DNA of 64,000 bases from Halioglobus japonicus (GTDB lineage Bacteria > Pseudomonadota > Gammaproteobacteria > Pseudomonadales > Halieaceae): positions 1,736,001-1,800,000 of the forward strand of contig NZ_CP019450.1 in NCBI RefSeq assembly GCF_001983995.1, written 5' to 3'. The notes under the pieces are model-generated. The model searched no databases. It was given only the letters and a program-made list of their open reading frames with translations, and had not been told where the DNA came from. Numbering within the stretch: position 1 is the first letter of the stretch; each line of letters starts with the position of its first letter. The position numbers and the translations under genes are program-made. Of this stretch, positions 54,501-64,000 are shown piece after piece.

Positions 54501-56123
54501 GTGGCTAAGCAACAAGTAACAGTACCGGATATTGGCGGCGCCGAAGGGGCTGAGGTCATCGAGCTTCTCGTCGCGGTTGGGGATGCAGTTGAGGTTGATC
54601 AGGGCCTCTGTGTGCTGGAATCCGATAAGGCTTCCATGGAGATTCCGTCGTCGGCGGCGGGAGTGATCGTGGAAATTCTGGTCGCCGAAGGTCAGGAATT
54701 AGCTGAGGGCGCACCGGTCGCGGTTATCGATACCGGCGCTGAGGCGGAGGCAGAACCTGCTGAGCCGGCGCCAGCGGATACTCAGCCTGACGCAGCGCCC
54801 ACGGCTGAGCCTGCTGCTGTACCTGCAGCCGCCCCTGCGGCTACAGAGGTGGCGTCCGAAGTCGTCCCTGTGCCAGATATCGGCACTGATGACGCGGTGG
54901 AGCTGATCGAGATCGCAGTCAGCGTTGGCGATGATGTGTCTGAAGGTGATTCGCTGGTCGTGCTTGAATCTGACAAGGCCTCCATGGAGGTTCCCGCACC
55001 CTTTGCCGGTGAGGTGGTAGAGATCCGCGTCAATGAAGGTGACCAGGTCAAACAGGGCGACGAACTGGTCGTGCTGAAGGGCGCGCAAGTTGTAGCTGCA
55101 CCTGCGTCCGCGCCCGCGCCAGCGCAAGAAGAGGCACCGGCAGAATCCCCCGCGGCGCCAGCGCCTGTCGCCGCGGCAGTGCCCCCGGCAACCCCGGCGG
55201 TGGCCCCGGCTGCGGGTGGCAGTGTTTATGCCGGGCCCGCAGTACGCAAGTTGGCCAGGGAATTTGGTGTGCCGCTGGGCGAAGTGACCGGAACCGGTCC
55301 GCGCGGCAGGGTGCTCAAGGAAGACTTGCACAGCTTTGTGCAGCAACGACTCAAGGCGCCTGCGGCGGCATCTACCAGCGGAGGCGCCGGTATTCCCGAC
55401 ATTCCGGAAGTAGACTTCGGACAGTTCGGGGAAGTCGAGACCACCGCGCGCTCAAAAATGGACAAGGTTACCGCCAGCAACATGCAACGCAGCTGGCTGA
55501 ATGTGCCCCATGTGACGCAATACGACGACGCCGATATCACCGATCTGGAGGCGTTCCGCGCGAGCATGAAGGCTGAAGCCGAGCGCCGTGGCACTAAACT
55601 CACACCCATGCCGTTTATTCTGAAAGCCTGCGCTGTCGCACTGCGGGATAATCCCAAGTTCTGTTCCTCTCTGGCCGACGGCGGTGAGTCACTGGTGTAT
55701 AAAAAATACATGCATATCGGCATGGCCGTGGATACCCCGGCCGGGCTGGTGGTGCCCGTGATTCGTGACGTCGACAAGAAGTCGATCTGGGAACTCTCCG
55801 AAGAAGTGCTGGCCATGGCAGCCAAGGCGCGTGACCGCAAGCTGCGCCCTGTTGATATGCAGGGCGGATGCTTCACGGTGTCCAGTCTGGGTGGTATTGG
55901 CGGTACCGGATTCACGCCCATCGTCAATGCACCGGAGGTAGGTATTCTCGGCGTGTCCCGGGCGGACATGAAGCCGGTTTGGAATGGCAGTGAATTCGCT
56001 CCGCGCAAAATGCTGCCCTTGTCGTTGTCCTATGACCACCGTGTGATTAACGGTGGTGACGGCGGCCGGTTCATGAGTCAGCTGGTGTCGCTGTTGGGCG
56101 ATATTCGCCAGATCATCATGTAG
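54501..56123 (+). CDS. aceF: Pyruvate dehydrogenase E2 (dihydrolipoamide acetyltransferase)
   Basis: A 540-residue E2 with two lipoyl domains (lipoyl-lysine in LESDKASMEIPS and LESDKASMEVPA), two Ala/Pro-rich linkers, an E1/E3-binding domain (GPAVRKLAREFGVPLGEVTGTGPRGR), and the catalytic domain ending SYDHRVINGGDGGRFMSQL with the His-x-x-x-Asp active site. Two lipoyl domains is intermediate between one (many bacteria) and three (E. coli). GTG starts the frame after AAGGA. The downstream osmolyte genes begin 95 bases later. Confidence 0.97.
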   Translation: MAKQQVTVPDIGGAEGAEVIELLVAVGDAVEVDQGLCVLESDKASMEIPSSAAGVIVEILVAEGQELAEGAPVAVIDTGAEAEAEPAEPAPADTQPDAAPTAEPAAVPAAAPAATEVASEVVPVPDIGTDDAVELIEIAVSVGDDVSEGDSLVVLESDKASMEVPAPFAGEVVEIRVNEGDQVKQGDELVVLKGAQVVAAPASAPAPAQEEAPAESPAAPAPVAAAVPPATPAVAPAAGGSVYAGPAVRKLAREFGVPLGEVTGTGPRGRVLKEDLHSFVQQRLKAPAAASTSGGAGIPDIPEVDFGQFGEVETTARSKMDKVTASNMQRSWLNVPHVTQYDDADITDLEAFRASMKAEAERRGTKLTPMPFILKACAVALRDNPKFCSSLADGGESLVYKKYMHIGMAVDTPAGLVVPVIRDVDKKSIWELSEEVLAMAAKARDRKLRPVDMQGGCFTVSSLGGIGGTGFTPIVNAPEVGILGVSRADMKPVWNGSEFAPRKMLPLSLSYDHRVINGGDGGRFMSQLVSLLGDIRQIIM

Positions 56124-56218
56124 CCACTCCCCGTTCTGGTGCCAGTGGCCGATTTTGGTGCTATTGGCACAGAACCTGCTACATTCGGAGTAATTCCATT
56201 GTGCAAGGTGGCTAAACC

Positions 56219-57115
56219 ATGGCAGAGCGAGGCCAAGACTGGCAGCAGGCGTTTTTGCAAGCGCATGCCCTGCCGCCTGACTACCTCCCATCTGCACTGA
56301 AATGGTTCGCGCCGGTGGCCCAATTATTGGTCGAGCACCAAGGTAGTGCAGGGCGATCCATTCTTGTAGGGGTTAATGGCAGTCAGGGCTCTGGCAAAAC
56401 CACGCTATCGGATTACCTGGTAGCGCATTTCAGGGCTGAATACGATCTTGAGGCGCTGGCCCTGTCTCTCGATGACTTCTATCTAACGCTCGCTGAGCGG
56501 CAATCCCTGGCAGAGCACAGTCATCCGCTGTTCCTGACCCGTGGTGTACCCGGCACCCACGACATGGCCCTGCTGCAGTCGACGCTGCAGGCGCTGCTGG
56601 CCGGTGAGAATCCGGCGGTTCCCCGCTTTGACAAAGCCATCGACGATCGTCGCCCCGAATGCGATTGGGATCAGCCGGCGCGTCCGGTCGACATTATTCT
56701 ACTAGAGGGCTGGTGCCTGGGGGCGCAAGCTGTCGAGGAGGACGCACTGGTCGCCCCAATCAATGCGCTTGAGCGTGAGCAAGATGCTGACGGCCAGTGG
56801 CGCCGCCGGGTCAATAACGTCCTTGCCAGACCCTTTCCTGAGCTTTATGCACTGGTGGACCAGTGGTTGATGCTCAAGGCACCCTCATTTGATTGCGTTT
56901 ATCGCTGGCGGCTTGAGCAGGAGCAGAAATTGGCTGCCTTTCGCTCTGGCCGCGGGGTGATGTCCGCCGAAGGTGTCGCCCAGTTTGTACAGTTCTATCA
57001 GCGGATTACTGAACAATGCCTCGCCGATTTGCCCGGGAAGGTGAATCACCTGTTCACGCTCGATGAGGCGCGGCGAATTGAAAGCTACCTGGCGGCACCG
57101 GGAGTGCGGCTGTGA
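56219..57115 (+). CDS. D-glycerate 3-kinase (plant GLYK type)
   Basis: P-loop kinase of 298 residues: GVNGSQGSGKTTLSDYL (Walker A), LALSLDDFYLTLAERQ, TRGVPGTHDMALL and IILLEGWCLGAQAV match the GLYK family, which phosphorylates D-glycerate to 3-phosphoglycerate. Its stop overlaps the next gene (GTGA). Beside a glucosylglycerate phosphorylase it can recycle the released glycerate and provide the 3-phosphoglycerate for resynthesis. ATG directly after GGTGGCTAAACC. Confidence 0.9.
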   Translation: MAERGQDWQQAFLQAHALPPDYLPSALKWFAPVAQLLVEHQGSAGRSILVGVNGSQGSGKTTLSDYLVAHFRAEYDLEALALSLDDFYLTLAERQSLAEHSHPLFLTRGVPGTHDMALLQSTLQALLAGENPAVPRFDKAIDDRRPECDWDQPARPVDIILLEGWCLGAQAVEEDALVAPINALEREQDADGQWRRRVNNVLARPFPELYALVDQWLMLKAPSFDCVYRWRLEQEQKLAAFRSGRGVMSAEGVAQFVQFYQRITEQCLADLPGKVNHLFTLDEARRIESYLAAPGVRL

Positions 57116-57942
57116 CCCCGAGGCTGGTGTTTACCGATCTCGATGGGTCGCTGCTGGATCACGATACCTATAGTTTCGAGCCGGCCTTGCCAGTGCTAGC
57201 CATACTGCGAGAGCAGGGTATTCCGCTGATTCCGGTCACAAGCAAGACCCGTGCAGAGGTAGAGCGCTTGCGCCAGCACCTGGACAACGCCGATCCGTTC
57301 ATCGTGGAAAACGGTGCCGCGGTGATGATTCCCGTTGGCTATTTCGCGCAGCAGCCAGCGGATACTGAGGTCCGTGGCAGCTACTGGGTTCATGAACTGA
57401 GTGCACCACGCGAGGTTTGGCAGGCGCAGCTGCAGACGCTGCGGTCGGACTACGCCGGACAATTTGAGACCTTTGCAGATATGGGGCCATCAGGCATTGC
57501 CCAGGGGACAGGGTTGGCATTGGCTGACGCTGAGTTAGCCAATTGTCGTGAGTACAGCGAACCGCTGCGCTGGTTGGGCTCGGTAGAGGACCGCAGCGAA
57601 TTTATTGAGCGATTACGTCACGCGGGTGCCACGCCATTGCAAGGAGGGCGCTTTCTGTCCGTGGCCGGGGCCTGCGATAAGGGGCGGGCGCTGCGCTGGT
57701 TGCGCGGTGCTTATCAGCAGGCTCTCCAGGCGTCTACCGTGGACGACCTTGCTGCCGGCGACAGTGGCAATGACGTGGCAATGCTGGAGGCGGCGGGTAC
57801 CGCGCTTGTCATCCGCTCTCCGGTACATGATTTTCCGGTGGTTAAACGCGTCAACCAACTCATGCACAGTCGGGCTTTTGGCCCGGCAGGCTGGGCGGAA
57901 GGTGTGCTTCAGTGGCTGGCTATTGCTGACCACAACGATTGA
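57112..57942 (+). CDS. Glucosyl/mannosyl-3-phosphoglycerate phosphatase
   Basis: A 276-residue HAD hydrolase of the MpgP/Cof type: FTDLDGSLLDHDTYSFEPA (nucleophile Asp), VTSKTRAEVERL, FIVENGAAVMIP and AAGDSGNDVAMLEAAG. The family dephosphorylates mannosyl- or glucosyl-3-phosphoglycerate to the osmolyte. Its GTG start overlaps the kinase stop. With GpgS just downstream, glucosyl-3-phosphoglycerate is the likely substrate. Confidence 0.9.
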   Translation: MTPRLVFTDLDGSLLDHDTYSFEPALPVLAILREQGIPLIPVTSKTRAEVERLRQHLDNADPFIVENGAAVMIPVGYFAQQPADTEVRGSYWVHELSAPREVWQAQLQTLRSDYAGQFETFADMGPSGIAQGTGLALADAELANCREYSEPLRWLGSVEDRSEFIERLRHAGATPLQGGRFLSVAGACDKGRALRWLRGAYQQALQASTVDDLAAGDSGNDVAMLEAAGTALVIRSPVHDFPVVKRVNQLMHSRAFGPAGWAEGVLQWLAIADHND

Positions 57943-57958
57943 TTAAGGAACGAAATAC

Positions 57959-59188
57959 ATGGGTGATTTTTACCAGAACGGCATCATTACCACGCTGCAT
58001 AACCTCTCCGATCGACCGCTCGAAGAGTTGGAGGCGGATCTGCAGGCGTTTTCTCGCGAACGTCCTATGGGGTTGATTCTGCCGTCACTGTATTCGGAGT
58101 TGGAGGGCGAGGCGATGCCCAAGATACTGGACGAACTCCAGGGCGCCGGTTATCTGTCGGAAATTGTGATCGGTCTGGATCGGGCGACCGAGGACCAGTA
58201 TCGCCAGGCACTGGGTTTTTTTGGACAATTGCCGCAGCGCCACCGGGTGCTCTGGAATGATGGGCCGCGTCTCAAAGCACTGGACGAGCAGCTCCAGGCC
58301 CAGGATCTGGCGCCCAAGGAATTGGGCAAGGGGCGCAATGTCTGGTATTGCATGGGTTATACGCTGGCATCCAATCGCACCGAATCTGTGGCTTTGCACG
58401 ACTGTGACATCGTGACCTACGAACGCTCCATGCTGGCACGGCTGATCTACCCGGTGGCCCATCCGCGATTCAACTATGAGTTCTGCAAGGGTTATTACGC
58501 CCGGGTTGCCGACGGCAAGATTAACGGTCGTGTAAGCCGTCTGTTGGTGACACCGCTATTGCGCGCATTGAAAAAATGTCTGGGTGATATGGAGTACCTG
58601 GATTACATGGATAGCTTCCGTTATCCGCTGGCGGGGGAGTTCTCCTTCCGTCGAGATGTGCTCAATGACATTCGTATTCCCAGTGACTGGGGGCTTGAGA
58701 TCGGCGTTCTGTCCGAGATGTATCGCAACTACGCCAACAATCGCCTGTGCCAGGCAGACATCGCCGATGTATATGATCACAAGCATCAGGAACTTTCCGC
58801 CAACGATGATCAGGGTGGGTTGTCGAAAATGTCCATCGATATCACCAAGGCGTTAATTCGCAAGCTGGCGACCCGGGGTGTGACGTTTAATACAGAGTTG
58901 TTTCGTTCCCTGAAGGCCACTTACTACCGCATTGCCCTGGATTTTGTGGAGACCTATCACAACGATGCAGTAATGAATGGCCTGACATTGGATATTCACA
59001 ATGAGGAAAAAGCGGTGGAGATGTTTGCCGAGAATATTATGAAGGCAGGCGAAGCGTTTCTGGCGCGGCCCATGGAGCGTCCCTTTATTCCCAGTTGGAG
59101 CAGGGTGATCAGCGCCTTGCCCGATGTGCTCGAACAGCTTCACGAGGCGGTTGAGGCCGATCACCGCGATTTCGGGCAGGGGGGCTAG
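57959..59188 (+). CDS. gpgS: Glucosyl-3-phosphoglycerate synthase (GT81-like)
   Basis: A 409-residue glycosyltransferase with [32 protein letters not shown], the metal motif [15 protein letters not shown] (DCD), and [13 protein letters not shown]. These fit GpgS, which transfers glucose from NDP-glucose to 3-phosphoglycerate. It follows the phosphatase by 16 bases and precedes the phosphorylase by 8. It makes glucosylglycerate phosphate, the precursor of a salt- or nitrogen-stress osmolyte. Confidence 0.9.
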   Translation: MGDFYQNGIITTLHNLSDRPLEELEADLQAFSRERPMGLILPSLYSELEGEAMPKILDELQGAGYLSEIVIGLDRATEDQYRQALGFFGQLPQRHRVLWNDGPRLKALDEQLQAQDLAPKELGKGRNVWYCMGYTLASNRTESVALHDCDIVTYERSMLARLIYPVAHPRFNYEFCKGYYARVADGKINGRVSRLLVTPLLRALKKCLGDMEYLDYMDSFRYPLAGEFSFRRDVLNDIRIPSDWGLEIGVLSEMYRNYANNRLCQADIADVYDHKHQELSANDDQGGLSKMSIDITKALIRKLATRGVTFNTELFRSLKATYYRIALDFVETYHNDAVMNGLTLDIHNEEKAVEMFAENIMKAGEAFLARPMERPFIPSWSRVISALPDVLEQLHEAVEADHRDFGQGG

Positions 59189-59196
59189 CGGGCACC

Positions 59197-60972
59197 ATGC
59201 AACAGCGTGACAGCGATCAGGCCCATTTACTGGACCGGGTTCAACACCATGTTGACCTGATATACCGAACCAACCCACTGTCGGTGAACCTGGACAGCCT
59301 GGCTACATCACTGCTGGAACTGATGCGCCTCGATCCTGCTGCAGCACCACCGCCGCAGTACGTGAATCACTGGAGCCAGCGCGACGCCATTGCAATTACC
59401 TACGGCGATAGCATTCTCAGGGAAGGTGAAAAGCCCCTGGTGACATTAAAACGTTTTTTCGATCAGCACAGCGAGGGCTTGCTGACAGGAGTGCATATTC
59501 TGCCGTTTTGTCCCTGGAGTTCAGACGATGGATTTTCGGTGCTCGATTATTCCAGCGTGAATGAAGCATTGGGTACCTGGGATGACGTCGAAGCCATCGC
59601 TGGCAGTTACGACCTCATGGCGGACCTGGTCATTAACCACTGTTCTGCGCGCAGCCTGTGGTTCCAGAATTTTCTCAAGGGTGAAACGCCGGGCAAGGGG
59701 TACTTTTTTACCGCATCGCCGGAGGATGATCTGAGTCAGGTGGTGCGGCCGCGCACGTCCGAGCTGCTGCGGGAAGTGGAGACCAGCGAGGGTACGCGGT
59801 ACGTTTGGTGCACGTTCAGTCACGATCAGGTGGACCTGGATTTTCGCAACCCTGAGGTGCTCAAGCAGTTCGTCAGTATTGTCCGTCATTATCTCGACAA
59901 CGGCGTGCGAATTTTTAGGCTAGATGCGGTGGCGTTCCTGTGGAAAGTCGCCGGTACCACCAGTCTTAATCTGGAGGAGACACACGAGGTAGTGCGGCTG
60001 TTGCGCACTTTGGTCGAGCACGCGGTTCCCGGTGCGCTGCTGATTACTGAAACCAATATCCCCAACCAGCAGAACCTGTCTTACTTTGGTAACTCCAATG
60101 AAGCCCACTGTATCTACAATTTTTCGCTGCCGCCGCTATTGGTCAACACACTGGTCACCGGGAATTGCCAGCATCTGAAGATGTGGATGATGAGTATGCC
60201 TCCAGCCCAGAACGGCACGGCGTATTTCAATTTCATCGCCTCGCATGATGGTATTGGCTTGCGCCCTGCAGAGGGTTTGCTCAGTGATGCCGAGCTCACG
60301 TCATTGGTCGAGACCATGGGGCAATTTGGTGGTCATGTGTCTTACCGTGCTCTGGAAGATGGGCAGAGCAAACCCTACGAGATCAATATCTCGCTGTTTG
60401 ATGCCCTGCAAGGAACGACATCGGGGCCTGATGAGTGGGGCGTGGAGCGCTTTGTGTGTGCGCATGCCATCATGCTTGGCCTGGAAGGCATACCGGGCAT
60501 TTACATCCACAGCCTGCTGGGTACGCGCAATGACTATGACCGTGTAGAGAATGCCGGGCACTATCGCGCGATCAATCGGCATCAGTGGGATGATGAGGCG
60601 CTGGAGTCGGTGCTGTCGCGCGAGGATTCCAGTCACGCTCAAGTGTTCGCCCGTATCAAGGCGCTGCTGGCGATTCGCCGTGAGCAGGCAGCATTTCACC
60701 CCAATGCCACGCAGTTTACGCTGCATCTGGGTGATGCCGTTTTCGGTTTCTGGCGCCAGAGTATGGATCGCCGCCAGAGTGTGTTCTGTATCAGCAATAT
60801 TTCCAATGCCGCTATACCATTGGCATTGTCGGATATTAACCTGATAGGCACCGATGATTGGGTGGACCTGATCAGCGGGACCCACTATCACGGCCGCGAT
60901 GAGGTCATCGACGTGCACCCCTACCAGACAGTGTGGATTACTAACCTGGAGGGTCACTCCGGGGCCCTGTAA
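59197..60972 (+). CDS. Glucosylglycerate phosphorylase (GH13_18)
   Basis: A 591-residue GH13 sugar phosphorylase. The catalytic nucleophile Asp is in [11 protein letters not shown] and the acid/base Glu in LITETNIPN; the conserved Asp is in [10 protein letters not shown]. The pattern [21 protein letters not shown] is closer to glucosylglycerate phosphorylases (YcjM-type) than to sucrose phosphorylases. It would split glucosylglycerate with phosphate to glucose-1-phosphate and glycerate. Position in a synthesis operon supports that specificity. Sucrose phosphorylase activity cannot be fully excluded. Confidence 0.85.
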   Translation: MQQRDSDQAHLLDRVQHHVDLIYRTNPLSVNLDSLATSLLELMRLDPAAAPPPQYVNHWSQRDAIAITYGDSILREGEKPLVTLKRFFDQHSEGLLTGVHILPFCPWSSDDGFSVLDYSSVNEALGTWDDVEAIAGSYDLMADLVINHCSARSLWFQNFLKGETPGKGYFFTASPEDDLSQVVRPRTSELLREVETSEGTRYVWCTFSHDQVDLDFRNPEVLKQFVSIVRHYLDNGVRIFRLDAVAFLWKVAGTTSLNLEETHEVVRLLRTLVEHAVPGALLITETNIPNQQNLSYFGNSNEAHCIYNFSLPPLLVNTLVTGNCQHLKMWMMSMPPAQNGTAYFNFIASHDGIGLRPAEGLLSDAELTSLVETMGQFGGHVSYRALEDGQSKPYEINISLFDALQGTTSGPDEWGVERFVCAHAIMLGLEGIPGIYIHSLLGTRNDYDRVENAGHYRAINRHQWDDEALESVLSREDSSHAQVFARIKALLAIRREQAAFHPNATQFTLHLGDAVFGFWRQSMDRRQSVFCISNISNAAIPLALSDINLIGTDDWVDLISGTHYHGRDEVIDVHPYQTVWITNLEGHSGAL

Positions 60973-61045
60973 CTGCATTTGTGCCAGCGAAGCTGTGTTA
61001 AACTCTCTGACCAGATAATGACGCAATTTCAGGGACCTTTAGCCA

Positions 61046-62236
61046 ATGATCATCAAACCACGTGTGCGCGGTTTTCTTTGTATTACTACTCACCCCACCG
61101 GCTGTGAAGCCAATGTTAAAAAGCAGATCGATTATGTGAAAGCGCAGGGCCCGATTGAAGACGGCCCCAAGCGTGTGCTGGTGATTGGCGCTTCGACCGG
61201 TTATGGCCTGGCTTCGCGCATCAGCGCTGCTTTCGGTGCGGGCGCTTCCACCCTGGGTATTTTCTTCGAGAAAGAAGGCACCGAGCGCAAGCCCGGCACC
61301 GCCGGCTGGTATAACTCCGCGGCGTTCCACAAGTTCGCTGAAGAAGAGGGCCTGTATGCCAAGAGTATTAATGGCGACGCCTTCTCCGATGACATCAAGC
61401 AAAAGACGATTGAAACCATCAAGGCTGATATGGGCCAGGTGGATCTTGTGGTTTACAGCCTGGCCGCCCCGCGTCGCCAGCACCCGGTTACGGGCGAGGT
61501 TCACAATTCCACGCTTAAGCCGATCGGCAAGGATACCGTGCAAAAAGGTGTCAACACCGATAAGGAAGAAGTACAGGACTTCCATATTGAACAGGCCAAC
61601 GATGACGAGATAGCCAACACCGTTGCCGTCATGGGTGGCGAGGACTGGCAGATGTGGATTGAAGCGCTGGATGCAGCGGGCGTGCTCGCTGATGGCGCCA
61701 AAACGACTGCTTACACCTATATCGGTGAAAAGCTGACCTGGGATATTTACTGGCACGGCACCATCGGTGCTGCCAAGAAAGATCTGGATAGGCGCGTCAT
61801 CGATATTCGCGAGCGTCTGGCGGCCAAGGGTGGCGATGCCCGCGTCTCAGTGCTTAAAGCGGTAGTGACCCAGGCCAGTGCAGCTATTCCGGCCATGCCG
61901 ATTTACCTGGCGTTGCTGTTCAAGGTGATGAAAGAAAACGGCACCCATGAGGGATGCATTGAGCAGGTTGATGGCCTGTTCCGCGATTCGCTCTATGGCG
62001 CTGAACCCTATCTCGACGAAGAGGGTCGTCTGCGGGCAGATCGCAAGGAGCTCGACCCTGCGGTGCAGGCGGCGGTGGCCGATCTTTGGCAGGATATTAA
62101 TACTGACACGCTACACGATCTTTCCGACTTCGCTGGCTACAAGCGCGAATTCCTGCAGCTGTTCGGGTTCGAGGTTGACGGTGTTGATTATGAAGCCGAT
62201 GTCGATACAGTTGCGCCCATCGAGAACCTGGTGTAA
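61046..62236 (+). CDS. fabV: Enoyl-ACP/CoA reductase FabV
   Basis: NADH-dependent trans-2-enoyl-ACP reductase of 396 residues, the last step of fatty-acid elongation. Typical sequence: [45 protein letters not shown] and the catalytic [24 protein letters not shown] (Tyr-x8-Lys). FabV is usually resistant to triclosan. It stands alone or is co-transcribed with the MBL gene, whose start is 2 bases after the stop. Confidence 0.96.
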   Translation: MIIKPRVRGFLCITTHPTGCEANVKKQIDYVKAQGPIEDGPKRVLVIGASTGYGLASRISAAFGAGASTLGIFFEKEGTERKPGTAGWYNSAAFHKFAEEEGLYAKSINGDAFSDDIKQKTIETIKADMGQVDLVVYSLAAPRRQHPVTGEVHNSTLKPIGKDTVQKGVNTDKEEVQDFHIEQANDDEIANTVAVMGGEDWQMWIEALDAAGVLADGAKTTAYTYIGEKLTWDIYWHGTIGAAKKDLDRRVIDIRERLAAKGGDARVSVLKAVVTQASAAIPAMPIYLALLFKVMKENGTHEGCIEQVDGLFRDSLYGAEPYLDEEGRLRADRKELDPAVQAAVADLWQDINTDTLHDLSDFAGYKREFLQLFGFEVDGVDYEADVDTVAPIENLV

Positions 62237-62238
62237 TC

Positions 62239-63075
62239 GTGCTTGATCACGGCGTACCGTTTCGTCTGAACGCCAGGGTCAGGCGTATTGTGGCTCCCAA
62301 CCCCGGGGTGATGACCGGTGCGGGAACCAACACGTACCTGCTGGGGGATGAGCAGATCGCCGTGCTTGACCCTGGGCCGGCGATTCCCGAGCACATTGAT
62401 GCCATCCTGGAAGCTGGCGGTGACAAGATCAAATGGGTGGTATGCACTCACACCCATCCGGACCACTCGCCCGCCTGGAAAGCTATTGCCGACGCCACCG
62501 GCGCCAAGCCCCTGGGTATGTCGCCAGAAGATAAAATGTTTCAGGATGAGACATTCAAGCCGATCTGGGAGCTTGAGCACGACGACGTGTTACGCAGCGA
62601 CGAGTTCACGCTGCGGGCGGTTCATACGCCGGGTCATGTGAGCAACCATTTCTGCTTCTTTCTGGAAGAAGAGCGTATGTTGTTTGCTGGTGACCATATT
62701 ATGAACGGTTCCACGGTTGTTATCGTACCGCCCAGCGGCGATATGAAGGCCTACATCGAGTCACTGCAGCTGTTGCTGGAGTACGATCTGGAGCTGATTG
62801 CACCGGGACACGGTGAGGTGATGGAAAATTCCAAGGCCATCGTGGAGTGGCTGGTGAACCATCGCCTGCAGCGTGAGGCCAAGGTCATCAAGGGCTTGCA
62901 GCACACCGGTCGGGCCAATCTCGATACGCTGGTCAAGGTGGTTTACGACGATGTCGATGAAGGTCTGCACGAGATGGCCAAACTGTCGATGAGTGCCCAT
63001 TTGATCAAGTTGCAGCAGGAGCAAAAGGTCCTGCAGCACGCGGATGACGACAGCTGGGAGCTGGTCAACAGCTAA
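62239..63075 (+). CDS. MBL-fold metallo-hydrolase
   Basis: A 278-residue metallo-beta-lactamase fold protein with CTHTHPDHSPAWKAI (HxHxDH metal motif), VHTPGHVSNHFCFFLEEERMLFAGDHIM and APGHGEVMEN. This type resembles LACTB2-like and PNPLA-associated hydrolases; substrate not known. GTG start 2 bases from the fabV stop suggests coupling. The C-terminal winged-helix-like segment is typical of this subgroup. Confidence 0.88.
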   Translation: MLDHGVPFRLNARVRRIVAPNPGVMTGAGTNTYLLGDEQIAVLDPGPAIPEHIDAILEAGGDKIKWVVCTHTHPDHSPAWKAIADATGAKPLGMSPEDKMFQDETFKPIWELEHDDVLRSDEFTLRAVHTPGHVSNHFCFFLEEERMLFAGDHIMNGSTVVIVPPSGDMKAYIESLQLLLEYDLELIAPGHGEVMENSKAIVEWLVNHRLQREAKVIKGLQHTGRANLDTLVKVVYDDVDEGLHEMAKLSMSAHLIKLQQEQKVLQHADDDSWELVNS

Positions 63076-63084
63076 GTCTCTGTT

Positions 63085-63166
63085 TTCTTAGAACTTCTGC
63101 GGATAGTGGGCGCTATTCTTAGAATAAATGGCGCTATTCGTAGAAAATTGAACCAATAGCTACGAA
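63085..63166. promoter_or_regulatory. Helically phased repeat array before the acyl-CoA ligase
   Basis: Four related 9-bp sites occur: TTCTTAGAA (63085), TTCTTAGAA (63116), TTCGTAGAA (63137) and the inverse AGCTACGAA (63158). Start-to-start spacings are 31, 21 and 21 bp, close to whole turns of B-DNA. The middle two sites are embedded in a 21-bp direct repeat (GCGCTATTCNTAGAA core). A cooperative regulator could bind one face of the DNA here. Confidence 0.6.
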
Positions 63167-63236
63167 ATCCGGTTGTTGGCCCCGTCGAAGGCGCCTATGA
63201 TGCATCTCACTCGAATGCAGAGGGATGCCCGCAATC

Positions 63237-64000
63237 ATGTCGGACGCCTACCAGCCCCGAACCCTGCCGCAGCTGGTCACCCAGGCCGCTGCCACTCATG
63301 GCGCACGCACGGCCATTACCGATGGCGATGTAACGCTTAGCTACACCCAGCTCGATGAGGCCCGGATTGCGGCCGGCCGGGCATTTATTGCTGCCGGGCT
63401 TGGGAAGGGCGACCGCATTGCCATCTGGGCTCCCAATATCTATCAGTGGATTATTGCCGCGATTGGTGCGCAGTCAGTAGGCGGCGTGCTGGTACCGCTG
63501 AATACCCGCATGAAAGGGGCAGAGGCGGCCTATGTGCTGCAAGCCAGCGGCGCGAAATTACTCTTTACCGTTGGCGACTTTCTGGGGGTGAACTACCCAG
63601 CACTGCTGCAGGAGCAGGCACTACCCGCGCTGGAGCAGGTGGTGATGCTAGACGGGGGTGACGGTGGAGTGTCTTGGGAGATATTTCTGGCCGAGGGCGA
63701 TTCTGTGGCTGCCCAAGAGGTGGCGGCCCGTGCCGATGAACTGACGCCAGATGATGTGCTCGACATCCTCTTTACATCCGGTACGACAGGCAATCCCAAG
63801 GGCGTGGTGACCTGTCATGGCCAAAATATCCGGACCTTTGAAAACTGGAGTGCTACGGTCGGTCTGCGCGCTGATGACAACTATCTGGTCATCAATCCCT
63901 TCTTCCATTCCTTTGGCTATAAAGCTGGCTGGCTGGCCTGCATTATCCGCGGCGCTCATATGTTGCCGGTAAAGAACTTCGACCTCGATGCGGTAATGGC
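63237..64000 (+). CDS. AMP-dependent acyl-CoA synthetase, truncated by window end
   Basis: The first 254 residues of an adenylate-forming ligase. Seen are SYTQLDEARIAAGRAF, GKGDRIAIWAPN, NTRMKGAEAAYVL and the P-loop-like DILFTSGTTGNPKGVV, the AMP-binding signature. MSDAYQPRTLPQLV is the start. Similarity to FadD3/FadD-like ligases of steroid or fatty-acid breakdown is suggestive. The rest lies outside the window. Upstream is the repeat array. Confidence 0.9.
   Translation, partial: MSDAYQPRTLPQLVTQAAATHGARTAITDGDVTLSYTQLDEARIAAGRAFIAAGLGKGDRIAIWAPNIYQWIIAAIGAQSVGGVLVPLNTRMKGAEAAYVLQASGAKLLFTVGDFLGVNYPALLQEQALPALEQVVMLDGGDGGVSWEIFLAEGDSVAAQEVAARADELTPDDVLDILFTSGTTGNPKGVVTCHGQNIRTFENWSATVGLRADDNYLVINPFFHSFGYKAGWLACIIRGAHMLPVKNFDLDAVM

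Overview
The window looks like chromosome of a marine gammaproteobacterium, most plausibly of the Cellvibrionales (Halieaceae/Spongiibacteraceae type; lineage is an inference from gene content). The order smpB, ratA, rnfH, bamE, fur, recN, hrcA, grpE, dnaK, dnaJ, dapB is the classic gammaproteobacterial (Pseudomonas-like) arrangement, with an SNF-type transporter inserted after smpB and with the usual dapB-carA junction replaced by a thioredoxin-TPR gene.

Layout. 1-3.9 kb: AT-richer DNA beside the 3-prime end of tmRNA (ssrA, encoded tag ANDDNYGAQLAA), an XRE-2TM regulator, a TauE/SafE permease and smpB. 3.9-15.7 kb: transporter, cell-envelope and iron genes, recN, then the heat-shock cluster with a clear sigma-32 promoter before grpE. 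15.7-27.2 kb: a glycosyltransferase with an in-frame stop, two acyl-CoA dehydrogenases, an F420-type LLM oxidoreductase, an SDR, aceK and a histidine phosphatase in one direction; then MATE, tag, enoyl-CoA hydratase and a divergent ApbE-like gene. 27.3-35.7 kb: an AT-richer block with two giant propeller sensors (one a hybrid kinase with a full phosphorelay, one a degenerate kinase) and a secreted protein built of 13-residue AFKWGLK repeats. 36-43 kb: a subtilase in an operon with a REC-GGDEF-EAL protein, plus two more c-di-GMP proteins. 43-51.6 kb: enoyl-CoA hydratase, Ddn-like protein, nadA, an M48 protease, TusA, an AI-2E family permease and an M16 lipoprotein protease. 51.8-56.1 kb: aceE-aceF. 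56.2-61 kb: a four-gene operon that can make and recycle glucosylglycerate. 61-64 kb: fabV, an MBL hydrolase, and an AMP-dependent ligase cut by the window end and preceded by a helically phased repeat array.

Five otherwise ordinary genes (tauE-like, SNF transporter, dnaJ, dapB, AI-2E permease) each lack exactly one base, at or beside short G/C runs. Because dnaJ and dapB are among them, sequencing or assembly error is more likely than true gene decay.

The best candidate for an undescribed system is the 27.3-43 kb sensory block: outer sensing by propeller receptors, a self-contained phosphorelay, c-di-GMP enzymes, a secreted subtilase and a Trp/Gly-rich repeat protein. That these act together is an inference from proximity and domain content only.
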